Shown here piece after piece: positions 13,722 to 21,361 of a DNA stretch of 22,109 nt. The position numbers and the translations under genes were made by a program. Positions within the stretch are counted from its first letter, which is position 1; each line of letters starts with the position of its first letter. The notes under the pieces were generated by a model, which worked only from the letters and a program-made list of their open reading frames with translations, ran no database searches and was not told the DNA's origin. Source of the stretch: FEN-727 sp036508635 (GTDB lineage Bacteria; Actinomycetota; Geothermincolia; Fen-727; Anoxymicrobiaceae); assembly GCA_036508635.1 (NCBI GenBank), contig DATCGY010000313.1:1-22109 (forward strand), read 5' to 3'.

Positions 13722-14641
13722 GTATGAAGGAGACAGAGGCCACAAGAGGCCGATTCTTCATGGGGAGGCTTGGCTTAAAAGACAGCGATTATTGGGTCAA
13801 GCTGGTGATGTTCACCTGTGCCTCGGTAGCGATTCTTGCGATCCTTCTCATCTTCCTGTTCATCTTCCGTGAGAGCATCCCTGCAATACGTCAGGTCGGT
13901 GTCGGCAACTTGTTTTTCTCGACAAATTGGGCCCCAAACGTCTCCAAGCCGGAGGCCGGTCACTACGGGATGCTCACGTTCATATGGGGGACACTCCTGA
14001 CCACTTTCGGAGCCATGGTCATTGCCACTCCTCTCGGAATTGGCGCCGCGGTGTTCCTGGACCAGATCGCGCCCGACAGGATGGCCCGAACAGTCAGACG
14101 TGGCATAGAGCTGCTTGCAGGTATTCCTTCGGTCGTGATCGGCTGGTTTGGCCTGATACTGTTGGTCCCCGCAATAGCCAGGGTTACTGGTTCGTCGGGC
14201 TATGGCGTAATAGCAGCGTCGATGGTCCTCGTCGTCATGGCCCTTCCGACTATTACGACTTTGAGCGCTGAGACGTTGAAGTCTCTTCCGGTAACACTCA
14301 AGGAGGCCTCGGTCGCCATGGGCGCGACACGATGGCAGACTATTCATAAGGTTCTCCTGCCCGCGGCACGTGAGGGCCTGTTGATCGCCGTCATACTTGG
14401 AATGGGACGCGCGATCGGAGAGACCATGGCGGTACAGATGGTCATAGGAAATGCACGCGCCTTCGCGCTTTCGCCTTTTTCACGCACGAGCACCCTGACA
14501 ACGCGTATCGTCACCGACCTGGGCGAAGCCGCGGGCGTCTTCCGCTCGGCGCTCTTCGCGCAGGCGCTCGTTCTTTTGGTTATCGCCATGGTCCTGATAA
14601 TCCTCATCAGGCTGGTTTCCAGGAGGAGGGAAGCCTGGTGA
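13718..14641 (+). CDS. pstC: Phosphate ABC transporter permease PstC
   Basis: A 307-residue inner-membrane permease with six predicted membrane helices. The first lies at about 28-52, followed by an extracytoplasmic loop containing LFFSTNWAPN. The ABC permease EAA-type loop is at KEASVAMGATRWQTIHKVLLPAA, and GMGRAIGETMAVQMVIGN is a PstC hallmark. It overlaps pstS at its start and pstA at its end (both 4-bp overlaps), indicating coupled translation. It forms the channel with PstA. Confidence 0.94.
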   Translation: MSMKETEATRGRFFMGRLGLKDSDYWVKLVMFTCASVAILAILLIFLFIFRESIPAIRQVGVGNLFFSTNWAPNVSKPEAGHYGMLTFIWGTLLTTFGAMVIATPLGIGAAVFLDQIAPDRMARTVRRGIELLAGIPSVVIGWFGLILLVPAIARVTGSSGYGVIAASMVLVVMALPTITTLSAETLKSLPVTLKEASVAMGATRWQTIHKVLLPAAREGLLIAVILGMGRAIGETMAVQMVIGNARAFALSPFSRTSTLTTRIVTDLGEAAGVFRSALFAQALVLLVIAMVLIILIRLVSRRREAW

Positions 14642-15501
14642 AAGCGAAACGAGCCGACAAGATAGCGAGCGGAGTCTTCTGGGCACTGGGAATTCTCACA
14701 ATAGCAATCCTGGCCTTCATAATAATCGAGATTCTTGCCAGGGGGCTCCTCACGGCCATCAACCCGAAATTTTTCCTGGGCAAACCAGAGGCGATAAAGG
14801 GTGGCGGTGGTATCTTTCCCATGATCGTGTCTTCTCTATATCTAGCGGTTCTCGCGATCCTGCTCTCCCTCCCCCTGTCTATAGGAGCGGCCATCTACAT
14901 GGCCGAGTATGCGAAAAAAGGGCGCGTTAATAACGTCATCAGGTTCTGCCTGGACAGCCTGGCGACGTTGCCCTCAATCGTATTCGGGCTATTCGGGCTG
15001 GCGCTATTCGTGACCTATTTCAGGTGGAGCTACTGCCTGCTTGCCGGAGCTTTCACCCTTGCCATTTTGAGCCTTCCGATTCTCCTGCGGAGCACGGAGG
15101 AGGCGATCAAGCTTGTGCCCGATGCTTACCGCGAGGCTTCCATGAGCCTTGGCGCGAGCAGATGGACGACAATCAGGCAGGTTGTAATACCCAGTGCGCT
15201 CCCCGGTATCATCACAGCAACGATACTGCCGATTGGAAGGATAATGGGGGAGTCGGCAGCCATAATCTATACAACGGGGCTTTTCATAAGGAGCATCCCG
15301 ACAAACCCGTTCAGCACCGCTGCGCCGCTGGCGGGGTACATCTGGTACTCTCAGACAGAGGCGATCGTTCCCGACTACAGGCAGATCGTAAACGGTGGAG
15401 CGGCGTTGCTGCTCATCATAGTCTTCGCGATCTATTTCCTGGCCAGATGGACCGGGAACAGGTACCAGAAGAAAAAACTTCTAGGCGCGAGCCCTAAATA
15501 G
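14638..15501 (+). CDS. pstA: Phosphate ABC transporter permease PstA
   Basis: A 287-residue permease starting at GTG 14638 behind a strong AGGAGGAGGG (14621-14630) and overlapping the pstC stop. It has about six membrane helices and the EAA-type loop YREASMSLGASRWTTIRQVVIPSA. PstA-type motifs include SLPLSIGAAIYMAEYA, LPSIVFGLFGLALFV and PIGRIMGESAAIIYT. It ends in a basic tail (KKK). It partners with PstC in the membrane channel. Confidence 0.94.
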   Translation: MKAKRADKIASGVFWALGILTIAILAFIIIEILARGLLTAINPKFFLGKPEAIKGGGGIFPMIVSSLYLAVLAILLSLPLSIGAAIYMAEYAKKGRVNNVIRFCLDSLATLPSIVFGLFGLALFVTYFRWSYCLLAGAFTLAILSLPILLRSTEEAIKLVPDAYREASMSLGASRWTTIRQVVIPSALPGIITATILPIGRIMGESAAIIYTTGLFIRSIPTNPFSTAAPLAGYIWYSQTEAIVPDYRQIVNGGAALLLIIVFAIYFLARWTGNRYQKKKLLGASPK

Positions 15502-15509
15502 GAGCAGAT

Positions 15510-16328
15510 ATGCAAGCGGTCAACACGAAGGAACAAGGCACCGAGGGCAAGACTGTCGAGAATAAGATGGAGATAAAGGGCCTGTCGATGTACTACGGCG
15601 GGTTCAAGGCCATCGAGGACATCGCGCTCGACGTTCAGGCCAGGCGCATCACGGCGTTGATCGGTCCGTCGGGCTGCGGCAAGAGCACACTGGTGCGCTG
15701 CCTCAACCGCATGAATGACCTTATCGACGACGTGCGGGTTGACGGCGACATCACCCTGGACGGGGAAAGCATCTACAGGCCGGGCTACGACACGATCGAC
15801 CTGAGGCGCCGCGTGGGCATGGTCTTTCAGCGCCCGAACCCTTTCCCCAAGAGCATTTACGAAAATGTCGCTTACGGCCCGAAACTGGTCGGGATAAAGA
15901 AGAAGGAAGAACTCGACTCCATCGTTGAATCGAGCCTCAAGAAAGCGGCTCTCTGGAACGAGGTCAAGGCAAACCTCCGTGAGTCGGGGCAAAACCTCTC
16001 GGGTGGTCAGCAGCAGAGGCTGTGCATAGCAAGGGTCATCGCGGTGCAGCCCGAGGTCATCCTCTTCGACGAGCCGTGCTCGGCAATCGACCCGGTCGCC
16101 ACACAGCTCATCGAGGACCTGATGGCCGAGCTCAAGGAAAACTACACGATGGTGATAGTCACACACAACATGCAGCAGGCCGCGCGCGTCAGCGATTACA
16201 CGGCCTTCCTGCTCGTCCAGGAGCAGGGCGAACCTGGAAGACTGATAGAATACGGGGAGACGAACGCTATCTTTACGAACCCTACGGACGAGCGAACGGA
16301 GCGGTACATAACCGGGCGTTTCGGATAG
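15510..16328 (+). CDS. pstB: Phosphate ABC transporter ATP-binding protein PstB
   Basis: A 272-residue ATPase starting at ATG 15510 with GGAG at 15501-15504. An internal ATG (residue 20, MEIKGL) corresponds to the usual family start, so the first 19 residues are an extension or unused. Motifs: Walker A GPSGCGKST (52-60), Q-loop MVFQRPNPFP, signature LSGGQQQR (163-170), Walker B VILFDEP followed by the PstB-typical CSAIDP, and H-loop VTHN. It drives phosphate import by ATP hydrolysis on the cytosolic face. Confidence 0.95.
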   Translation: MQAVNTKEQGTEGKTVENKMEIKGLSMYYGGFKAIEDIALDVQARRITALIGPSGCGKSTLVRCLNRMNDLIDDVRVDGDITLDGESIYRPGYDTIDLRRRVGMVFQRPNPFPKSIYENVAYGPKLVGIKKKEELDSIVESSLKKAALWNEVKANLRESGQNLSGGQQQRLCIARVIAVQPEVILFDEPCSAIDPVATQLIEDLMAELKENYTMVIVTHNMQQAARVSDYTAFLLVQEQGEPGRLIEYGETNAIFTNPTDERTERYITGRFG

Positions 16329-16372
16329 CGGAAAGACCGACCCGGACTGAGGCAACGGCAAAGGGGTTGAGC

Positions 16373-17017
16373 ATGGAGGTACGGAGAACCTTTCACCAGC
16401 ATCTGGACGAACTATACCTCGATGTCCTGAAGATGGCGAACCTCACGGTCGACATCGTGGAGAAGACGAGGTCCGCCTTCGCCAAGCTGGACAAAGAAGC
16501 GGCGCAGGCGATCATAGACGGCGACGACGAGGTCGACGACTACGTGAAGAAGATAGAGGAGAATGGCATCGAGCTTCTCGCGCGCCAGGCCCCGGTCGCC
16601 ATAGACCTTCGTACGATCATCGTGATAATGCGGATATCACAGCACCTCGAGAGGTGCGCGGACCTCTGTGTCAACATAAGCAAGGCGGTTCAGAACCTCC
16701 AGGGTTACACGATTTCGCCCCGCATGGCCGAAGACATGGACGAGATGTTCACGCGATCGGCAAAGATGCTGGTGCGTGCCATCGAGGCGTTTAAAGAGCG
16801 AGACGAGGCCAAAGCCATCGAGCTCCACAGGATGGACGACACGGTCGACCGCATCAACAGGAGCTTCTTCGCGAGCACTAACAGGGATAGCGAGGAAGAG
16901 CTCGACCTCATCATCAGGATAGTCATGATAGCGCGCTTCCTGGAGAGGATCGCGGACCATGCCGTAGACATGGGAGACGAAATCCGCTACATGGTCACCG
17001 GGGAGTTCATAACCTGA
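16373..17017 (+). CDS. phoU: PhoU, phosphate signalling regulator
   Basis: A 214-residue, all-helical protein with the internal PhoU duplication. The first three-helix bundle carries ISQHLERCADLCVNIS and the second carries IARFLERIADHAVDMGDEI; these E/D-rich motifs bind metal clusters in known PhoU structures. The start at ATG 16373 is preceded by a weak AGGGG. An open frame continues upstream into pstB, but the homology begins here. PhoU links PstB activity to the PhoR kinase and represses the regulon when phosphate is plentiful. It is the last gene of the module; the gene at 17043 is convergent. Confidence 0.93.
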   Translation: MEVRRTFHQHLDELYLDVLKMANLTVDIVEKTRSAFAKLDKEAAQAIIDGDDEVDDYVKKIEENGIELLARQAPVAIDLRTIIVIMRISQHLERCADLCVNISKAVQNLQGYTISPRMAEDMDEMFTRSAKMLVRAIEAFKERDEAKAIELHRMDDTVDRINRSFFASTNRDSEEELDLIIRIVMIARFLERIADHAVDMGDEIRYMVTGEFIT

Positions 17018-17042
17018 CGGACCCTGTGGAACCTTGTGAATT

Positions 17043-17708
17043 CTAGTTGCCGTGCCCCAGCAACGCCTTCAGCGCTTCCTGGTTCTGCACACCGGTGACC
17101 GCCAGCACCCTATCGCCGGCGCGCAGCACCGTATCCGCCTGGGGTATCATCATCGCGTCGTCGCGAACCACGGTGACGACTAGCGTATCCGAAGGCAGCT
17201 CGAGCTCCGCCAGTGACTTGCCAAGCGCGGCGGCGTCACCGGGCAGGGTTATCTCCACCAGGCTGACGTCGCTCGATTGCAGTTTCATCACCGTCACGAC
17301 CTCTCCGAGCGTGGTCTCTTCCTCGATGATCCTGGCTATGATGTCGGGTGTGCTGACTTCAACGTCCACGCCCCAGCTTCGCGTGAACAGCCAGCGGTTC
17401 TTGGGGTTGTTGACGCGACCGATCACCTTGGGGACGTCGTACTCGAACTTGGATAGGTATGAGATGACGAGGTTGTCCTCGTCGCCGCCGGTTACGGCCA
17501 CCATGAGATCCGCTTCTGAGATGCCCGCCATTTCCAGCACCCAGGGCTCGCAGGCGTCCTCGCATATGTTCGTGACACCTGACAGCTTGGCGGAAAGTAC
17601 CGCGCACTTTCCCTTGTTCTGGTCGATGACAGTCACATCATTCTTCTCATGGAGTATTCCGGCGAGAAAGGAGCCTACAACTCCACCTCCCGCTATTATT
17701 ACGCGCAT
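17043..17708 (-). CDS. trkA: TrkA/KtrA-type RCK potassium-uptake regulatory protein
   Basis: The 221-residue protein starts at ATG 17708 behind GGGAGG; an in-frame ATG at 17729 overlaps the neighbouring remnant and lacks a site. It has a Rossmann RCK_N domain (1-120) with IIAGGGVVGS and the ribose-binding acid D29 in VIDQN, then an RCK_C domain (about 135-218, ending VLRAGDRVLAVTG). Such single-unit RCK proteins form octameric rings that gate Trk/Ktr potassium channels in response to nucleotides. No channel gene is in the window. It is co-directional with the two loci upstream. Confidence 0.88.
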   Translation of the reverse strand: MRVIIAGGGVVGSFLAGILHEKNDVTVIDQNKGKCAVLSAKLSGVTNICEDACEPWVLEMAGISEADLMVAVTGGDEDNLVISYLSKFEYDVPKVIGRVNNPKNRWLFTRSWGVDVEVSTPDIIARIIEEETTLGEVVTVMKLQSSDVSLVEITLPGDAAALGKSLAELELPSDTLVVTVVRDDAMMIPQADTVLRAGDRVLAVTGVQNQEALKALLGHGN

Positions 17709-17728
17709 ATCTCTGCCTCCCGTCGGCA

Positions 17729-18066
17729 TCAGTCTATAAAGAACATCTTCTTGTATTTGTCCATCGCGTGGCGCAAGACGAGAACGCTCAGGGTATCGCC
17801 AGCGAACATGAAAAGCCAGACCCAGATGCTTACCGGGGCGAACCCGAAGAAATGGGGGAACGGCGGCACGTAGATAAAGACCAGCAGGATGACGAACTCA
17901 GAGAGATGAACTTGCGCCAGAGAGGAGTGCCCCTCTTTTTCTCCAGGACGTTGCGCCCGTGCTGGTCGAGACGCCTGGCGGCTTCGTCAGGCCTGAGCCC
18001 CTCCTCGGAACTGTTTAGTAGCTCGAATACTTCTTCTTCAGGAACCGAGTAGACTGATCTGTCCAT
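17729..18066 (-). pseudogene. Collapsed P-type cation ATPase remnant (N-terminal domain joined to last two membrane helices)
   Basis: From ATG 18066 the first 53 codons encode a cation-ATPase N-terminal domain (SEEGLRPDEAARRLDQHG, then RNVLEKKRGTPLWRKF). Around 17890-17914 the reading frame shifts. The shifted frame encodes EFVILLVFIYVPPFPHFFGF, then APVSIWVWLFMFAGD, a stretch that closely resembles the final two membrane helices of SERCA-type ATPases, and stops at 17729. The actuator, phosphorylation (DKTG) and nucleotide-binding domains, about 700 residues, are missing. A large internal deletion plus a frameshift is the simplest reading. The alternative is a tiny real gene with a one-base sequencing error. 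Confidence 0.65.
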
Positions 18067-18145
18067 TACACTGCTCTATGGCCGCGACTCAACCGTAGAC
18101 CCCCCAATGCAACGCCGAATCCGGCAGGATGTTATCATTCTTTCA

Positions 18146-19529
18146 TCATCTGGATATCTTGAGCAGGAACTTCTCGAGCTTCGGCACTTTCCTGGCGGTG
18201 ACGAGCGCGGTGATGGTATCGTCCTCGCGCAATACGAAGTTGTTCTCGGCCATGTAACCGGTGCTCCTCCGCACTATGTAGGCGAATATCACGCGCGCGG
18301 AGTTTCGCGCCGTGAGCACCCTCTTGCCCTCCCAGGTGGATGGGCACTCGAACTCCACGAGGTCGTACTGGTTGAAGAGACAGGCCGATTTCGAGCGCAC
18401 CATCGGGTTCAGGATCTTTTCCGCGAGAGCCTGAGAAGTGGTACGTGTGCCACAAGTGTACGGCATGCCCAACTCCTGGTAGGCGGTCTCTTCCCGGGGC
18501 TCGAACACGCGTGACATTACACGCGGCACCTTGAAGACATTTCGGGCAAGCTCGACCGCCCCGCGGTTGGACTCGTCGGACTTGGAGACGGCGACGAAAG
18601 CGTCGGCTTTCTGTATGCCGGCCTTGATCAGGGCCTCCTCGGTGTCGATAGACCCTTCGACAAACTCTCCAGTGAACTCGGGCGGAACCCGCTTGAAGCG
18701 CGAAGGGTCCTCATCGACCAGCGTCACCTTGTGACCTTCACCGGCGAGGTCAACGGCCAGGAACGCTCCGACCTGACTGCATCCTCCTACTATTACATTG
18801 AGGCTGGGGGGCTCTTCCGCAACCGCGTCGGAAGCCAGGCCGAACGCCGTGATTCCGGGGCAAGTGTTTTCATCGAGGTCGCTTCCCATGCACTCCCTGA
18901 CGATGGCCCAGCCTTCTCTGCGCAGCGTCATGACGACGCGGTCCCCCGTGCGCAGTGGCGACTCTTCGTCGAACGCCATGGGTTTGTTGTCACGCAGCAG
19001 GATGAGCAGCTTGGAGCTGATGCCGTAGTTGAGACTACCGGCGGGCTTGCCGTTGGCTTCGTCACCTATTCCGAACTCGATTACCTGGATCCCAACTTCG
19101 GTGCGATCCTGCTGGACGATCGAGTCGGGACCCTGGAACAACTGTGACTTGACGCGCCCCGAGATCATAGTCGTGCTGTCGACGTATTCGATGTGCTTGC
19201 GTGCGAACGTTCGCTCCCTCTTCGGGTCGATGAGCCGCGAGGCGACCTTGGGCACGTGGAAGACCTCGGACGCCGACTCGGATATCGCGAGGTTCGTGTC
19301 GTCGAAGGCTGTTGCGGCCGCTAATCCATCGGCCTGCTTGATGGCCCGCCTTGATGAGGACATCATCATGCAGCGCGTCGCCCACGAGAGTTCCGCCCTT
19401 GAAAGATTTCTTCAGGCGTTTGAAAGCGCCGGCGTCACGGTCGACGACCATTACGTAGTGTCGCTCCTCGGAAAGGAACTCGGCGAGTTGCGAACCGACC
19501 CTTCCGCAGCCGACCACGACCACGTACAT
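18146..19529 (-). CDS. trkA: Two-unit TrkA-type potassium regulator, interrupted by a one-base frameshift
   Basis: The start is ATG 19529 (MYVVVVGCGRVGS) behind GGGAGG. The first frame reads through DDVLIKAG and should continue IKQADGLAAAT, but that continuation lies in another frame. One extra G in the GG at 19343-19344 (plus strand) explains it. Restored, the protein is about 460 residues: RCK_N (GCGRVG), RCK_C, a second RCK_N (GGCSQVGAF, with Ser replacing the second glycine of the motif), and RCK_C, as in classical TrkA. The second half repeats the first (EEALIKAGIQKADAFVAV). The frameshift is either an assembly error or recent inactivation. If genuine, translation would stop soon after residue 65. 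Confidence 0.75.
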
Positions 19530-19850
19530 CTATGAACCTCCCTCAAGCCCGAAGAGTGTACAGGGGCATTAATATCGTCGGTCGGATAATAGAATATGAT
19601 AAGCTGCTCGATTCCTCTAGAGGATACATCACTGGAGAGCAAGTTTCGTAAGCATTTGCGAAAAAACTACAAGGGTTTGGATTGGTCCCCTAGAAAAAAG
19701 CAGAAACGATGCCCGGGCGTTTGATAGAGGGTGACCTTATGAAGGGATTCCCAGCGCGTACGGCTCCGGGAGAGTAAAAAAGTAAAAAATCGAACCGATA
19801 GGCTCACTCCCCGCGAGCGGCGGGGGGGGGACAGGAGGAAAGGAGAAGAG
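19530..19850. other. Divergent intergenic region between trkA and rubrerythrin
   Basis: This 321-bp stretch carries no gene that I can recognise. The trkA side is AT-rich and includes a TATTAT -10-like box on the minus strand (about 19587-19592) without a good -35. Near the rubrerythrin start there is a hairpin, 19809-19814 pairing with 19820-19825, and a run of nine G residues (19822-19830). Two ribosome-like sites follow, AGGAGG (19833-19838) and AGGAG (19841-19845). A structured RNA leader is conceivable around 19700-19770 but I could not match it to a known riboswitch. Confidence 0.4.
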
Positions 19851-20342
19851 ATGTCGACTGCAGACAACCTCAAAGACGCATTCGCCGGAGAGTCACAGGC
19901 AAACCGCAAGTACCTGGCTTTCGCGAAGAAAGCGGACGATGAGGGTTACGCGCAGGTCGCGAGACTGTTCAGGGCCGCGGCGGACGCGGAGACCGTCCAC
20001 GCACACGCCCACCTTCGAGTCATGGGGGGCATCGGAGAGACCAAGGCGAACCTGCAGGAGGCGATCGGCGGGGAGACACACGAGTTCACCGTGATGTATC
20101 CCGATTTCATCAATGTCGCGCAGAAAGAAGGCAACAGCGCCGCGGGGATGTCATTCAAGAACGCGAACGCCGTTGAAGAGATCCATGCGGGGCTTTACCA
20201 GGAGGCACTGGACAAGCTGGGCGACAATAAAGACACGGTCTACTACGTATGCCAGGTCTGCGGAAACACGGTCGAGGGCGAAGCACCCGACAAGTGCCCC
20301 ATCTGCGGCGCCCCCCGGAAGATGTTCAAGAAGATAGACTGA
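19851..20342 (+). CDS. rbr: Rubrerythrin
   Basis: A 163-residue protein with the two classical parts. The N-terminal four-helix diiron domain (1-125) has ligand motifs around E14 (AGESQANRKY), E47/H50 (AETVHAHAH) and E109-H112 (VEEIHAGLY). The C-terminal rubredoxin domain has C134/C137 (YVCQVCG) and C149/C152 (CPICG). It reduces hydrogen peroxide in the cytosol of anaerobes and microaerophiles using electrons from rubredoxin-type partners. A strong GGAGG site precedes it. It is monocistronic, closed by its own terminator. Confidence 0.95.
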   Translation: MSTADNLKDAFAGESQANRKYLAFAKKADDEGYAQVARLFRAAADAETVHAHAHLRVMGGIGETKANLQEAIGGETHEFTVMYPDFINVAQKEGNSAAGMSFKNANAVEEIHAGLYQEALDKLGDNKDTVYYVCQVCGNTVEGEAPDKCPICGAPRKMFKKID

Positions 20343-20393
20343 GCCGGCGTCAAGACGACCATGACTTGAAAATACTGGATTGAAAGAAAGCTT

Positions 20394-20427
20394 GAGCCGG
20401 GTCTCTCCAGGCCCGGCTCTTTGTTTG
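20394..20427 (+). terminator. Rho-independent terminator after rubrerythrin
   Basis: GAGCCGGG (20394-20401) pairs perfectly with CCCGGCTC (20412-20419) across a 10-nt loop, followed by the T-rich tail TTTGTTTG. Confidence 0.8.
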
Positions 20428-20547
20428 CGCTGACGCCAGATCCTTGACGGCTATACGGGTAGTGATAGTATTCATCACGCCTGCGACTGACCGTTCGGCG
20501 GCGGCGGGCACGACGGTACCTCCGCGGATGAAGAAAGGGAACCTCTG

Positions 20548-21312
20548 ATGGCAACTATCAAGCTCGAACTCCCACTCGTCGGCGTAAAATTCCTGACCGA
20601 TTCACTGAATGGCTTTGAAGATGTCGAGGTCTTCGCGGGCGCCTCCTACTGTGACGCCGTGAGGAACGCCACTTTCGGCAAAGAGCTGGTGGTCGCTCCA
20701 GGTTCAATCGGTGTCTGCAGATGGTCACCGATCATCCTTGGGCTCAAGGAAGCAGAGAGTGATTTTGAGAACAGCCTCGAGCCGCGCCTTGATAGCAATA
20801 CCGCCGGTGTCTATGTCGCTCCGTTGTCCAGCTTTCCTGATGGCGTCGTACCGGACACCGTCATAGTGCGTGGGCGGCCCGCTCAACTACGCGAGATCGC
20901 CGAAGCCCTAGGGCCGAACGCCATGCAGAAGAAGTACACAGGCAAGATCGGATGGTCGGCGCTCGGGGTCGGCGAACGTGTGTTGAGCGCCAAGGTCCTG
21001 CTATCGCACGCATCCAACCGTCTGCTGGGCTTGCTCTACGGGTCGAAGTGGTTCGATGCGGCGATCATGAGGCTCACAAAGAGCGAAGAGCTCTCGGCAA
21101 GACTCGAGAAGTATGGCAAGAACGCCGTGGCCGATATGTCGATATGCCGCAACTCATCGGTCATGCCTTACGTGCTGGATGCCGGTAATATCACGTATTT
21201 CTGTGCTGGCGGAGTCACCTGGGGTGGTAACACTCCCGCTAACATGTCTTCCGGATATCCTTACAGGTTGATCGAGCCGCTCCTCGGAGACCTCGATTAC
21301 CCGGCAAAGTAA
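20548..21312 (+). CDS. DUF169-like protein
   Basis: The 254-residue protein starts at ATG 20548 behind AAGGGA. It resembles the DUF169 family by its opening LPLVGVKFL, the SYCDAVRNATFGKELVV segment with a conserved Cys and Ala-Gly-rich context, and VCRWSPIILGLKEAE. Further cysteines occur at SICRNSS and ITYFCAGG. The family has no established function; members are found mostly in anaerobes and archaea. No membrane segment or signal peptide is visible. It stands alone between the rubrerythrin terminator and the convergent SDR gene. Confidence 0.6.
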   Translation: MATIKLELPLVGVKFLTDSLNGFEDVEVFAGASYCDAVRNATFGKELVVAPGSIGVCRWSPIILGLKEAESDFENSLEPRLDSNTAGVYVAPLSSFPDGVVPDTVIVRGRPAQLREIAEALGPNAMQKKYTGKIGWSALGVGERVLSAKVLLSHASNRLLGLLYGSKWFDAAIMRLTKSEELSARLEKYGKNAVADMSICRNSSVMPYVLDAGNITYFCAGGVTWGGNTPANMSSGYPYRLIEPLLGDLDYPAK

Positions 21313-21361
21313 AGCCTGCCGTCGTTCTCGCAAGCTATCTTGGTGCCCACGTGGGCCTGGG

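Noticed and set aside
16022..16372. Upstream extension of the phoU frame into pstB
   Set aside because: It overlaps pstB in another frame and has no PhoU homology; PhoU begins at 16373.
19690..19780. Possible riboswitch in the trkA/rubrerythrin gap, considered because c-di-AMP riboswitches often control potassium genes
   Set aside because: Neither strand showed the conserved core of the ydaO class or of other classes I could recall.
21345..21356. GCCCACGTGGGC palindrome between the DUF169-like and SDR genes
   Set aside because: It is only 12 bp with a 4-bp stem as RNA and no T tract, and lies between convergent genes, so neither an operator nor a terminator is well supported.
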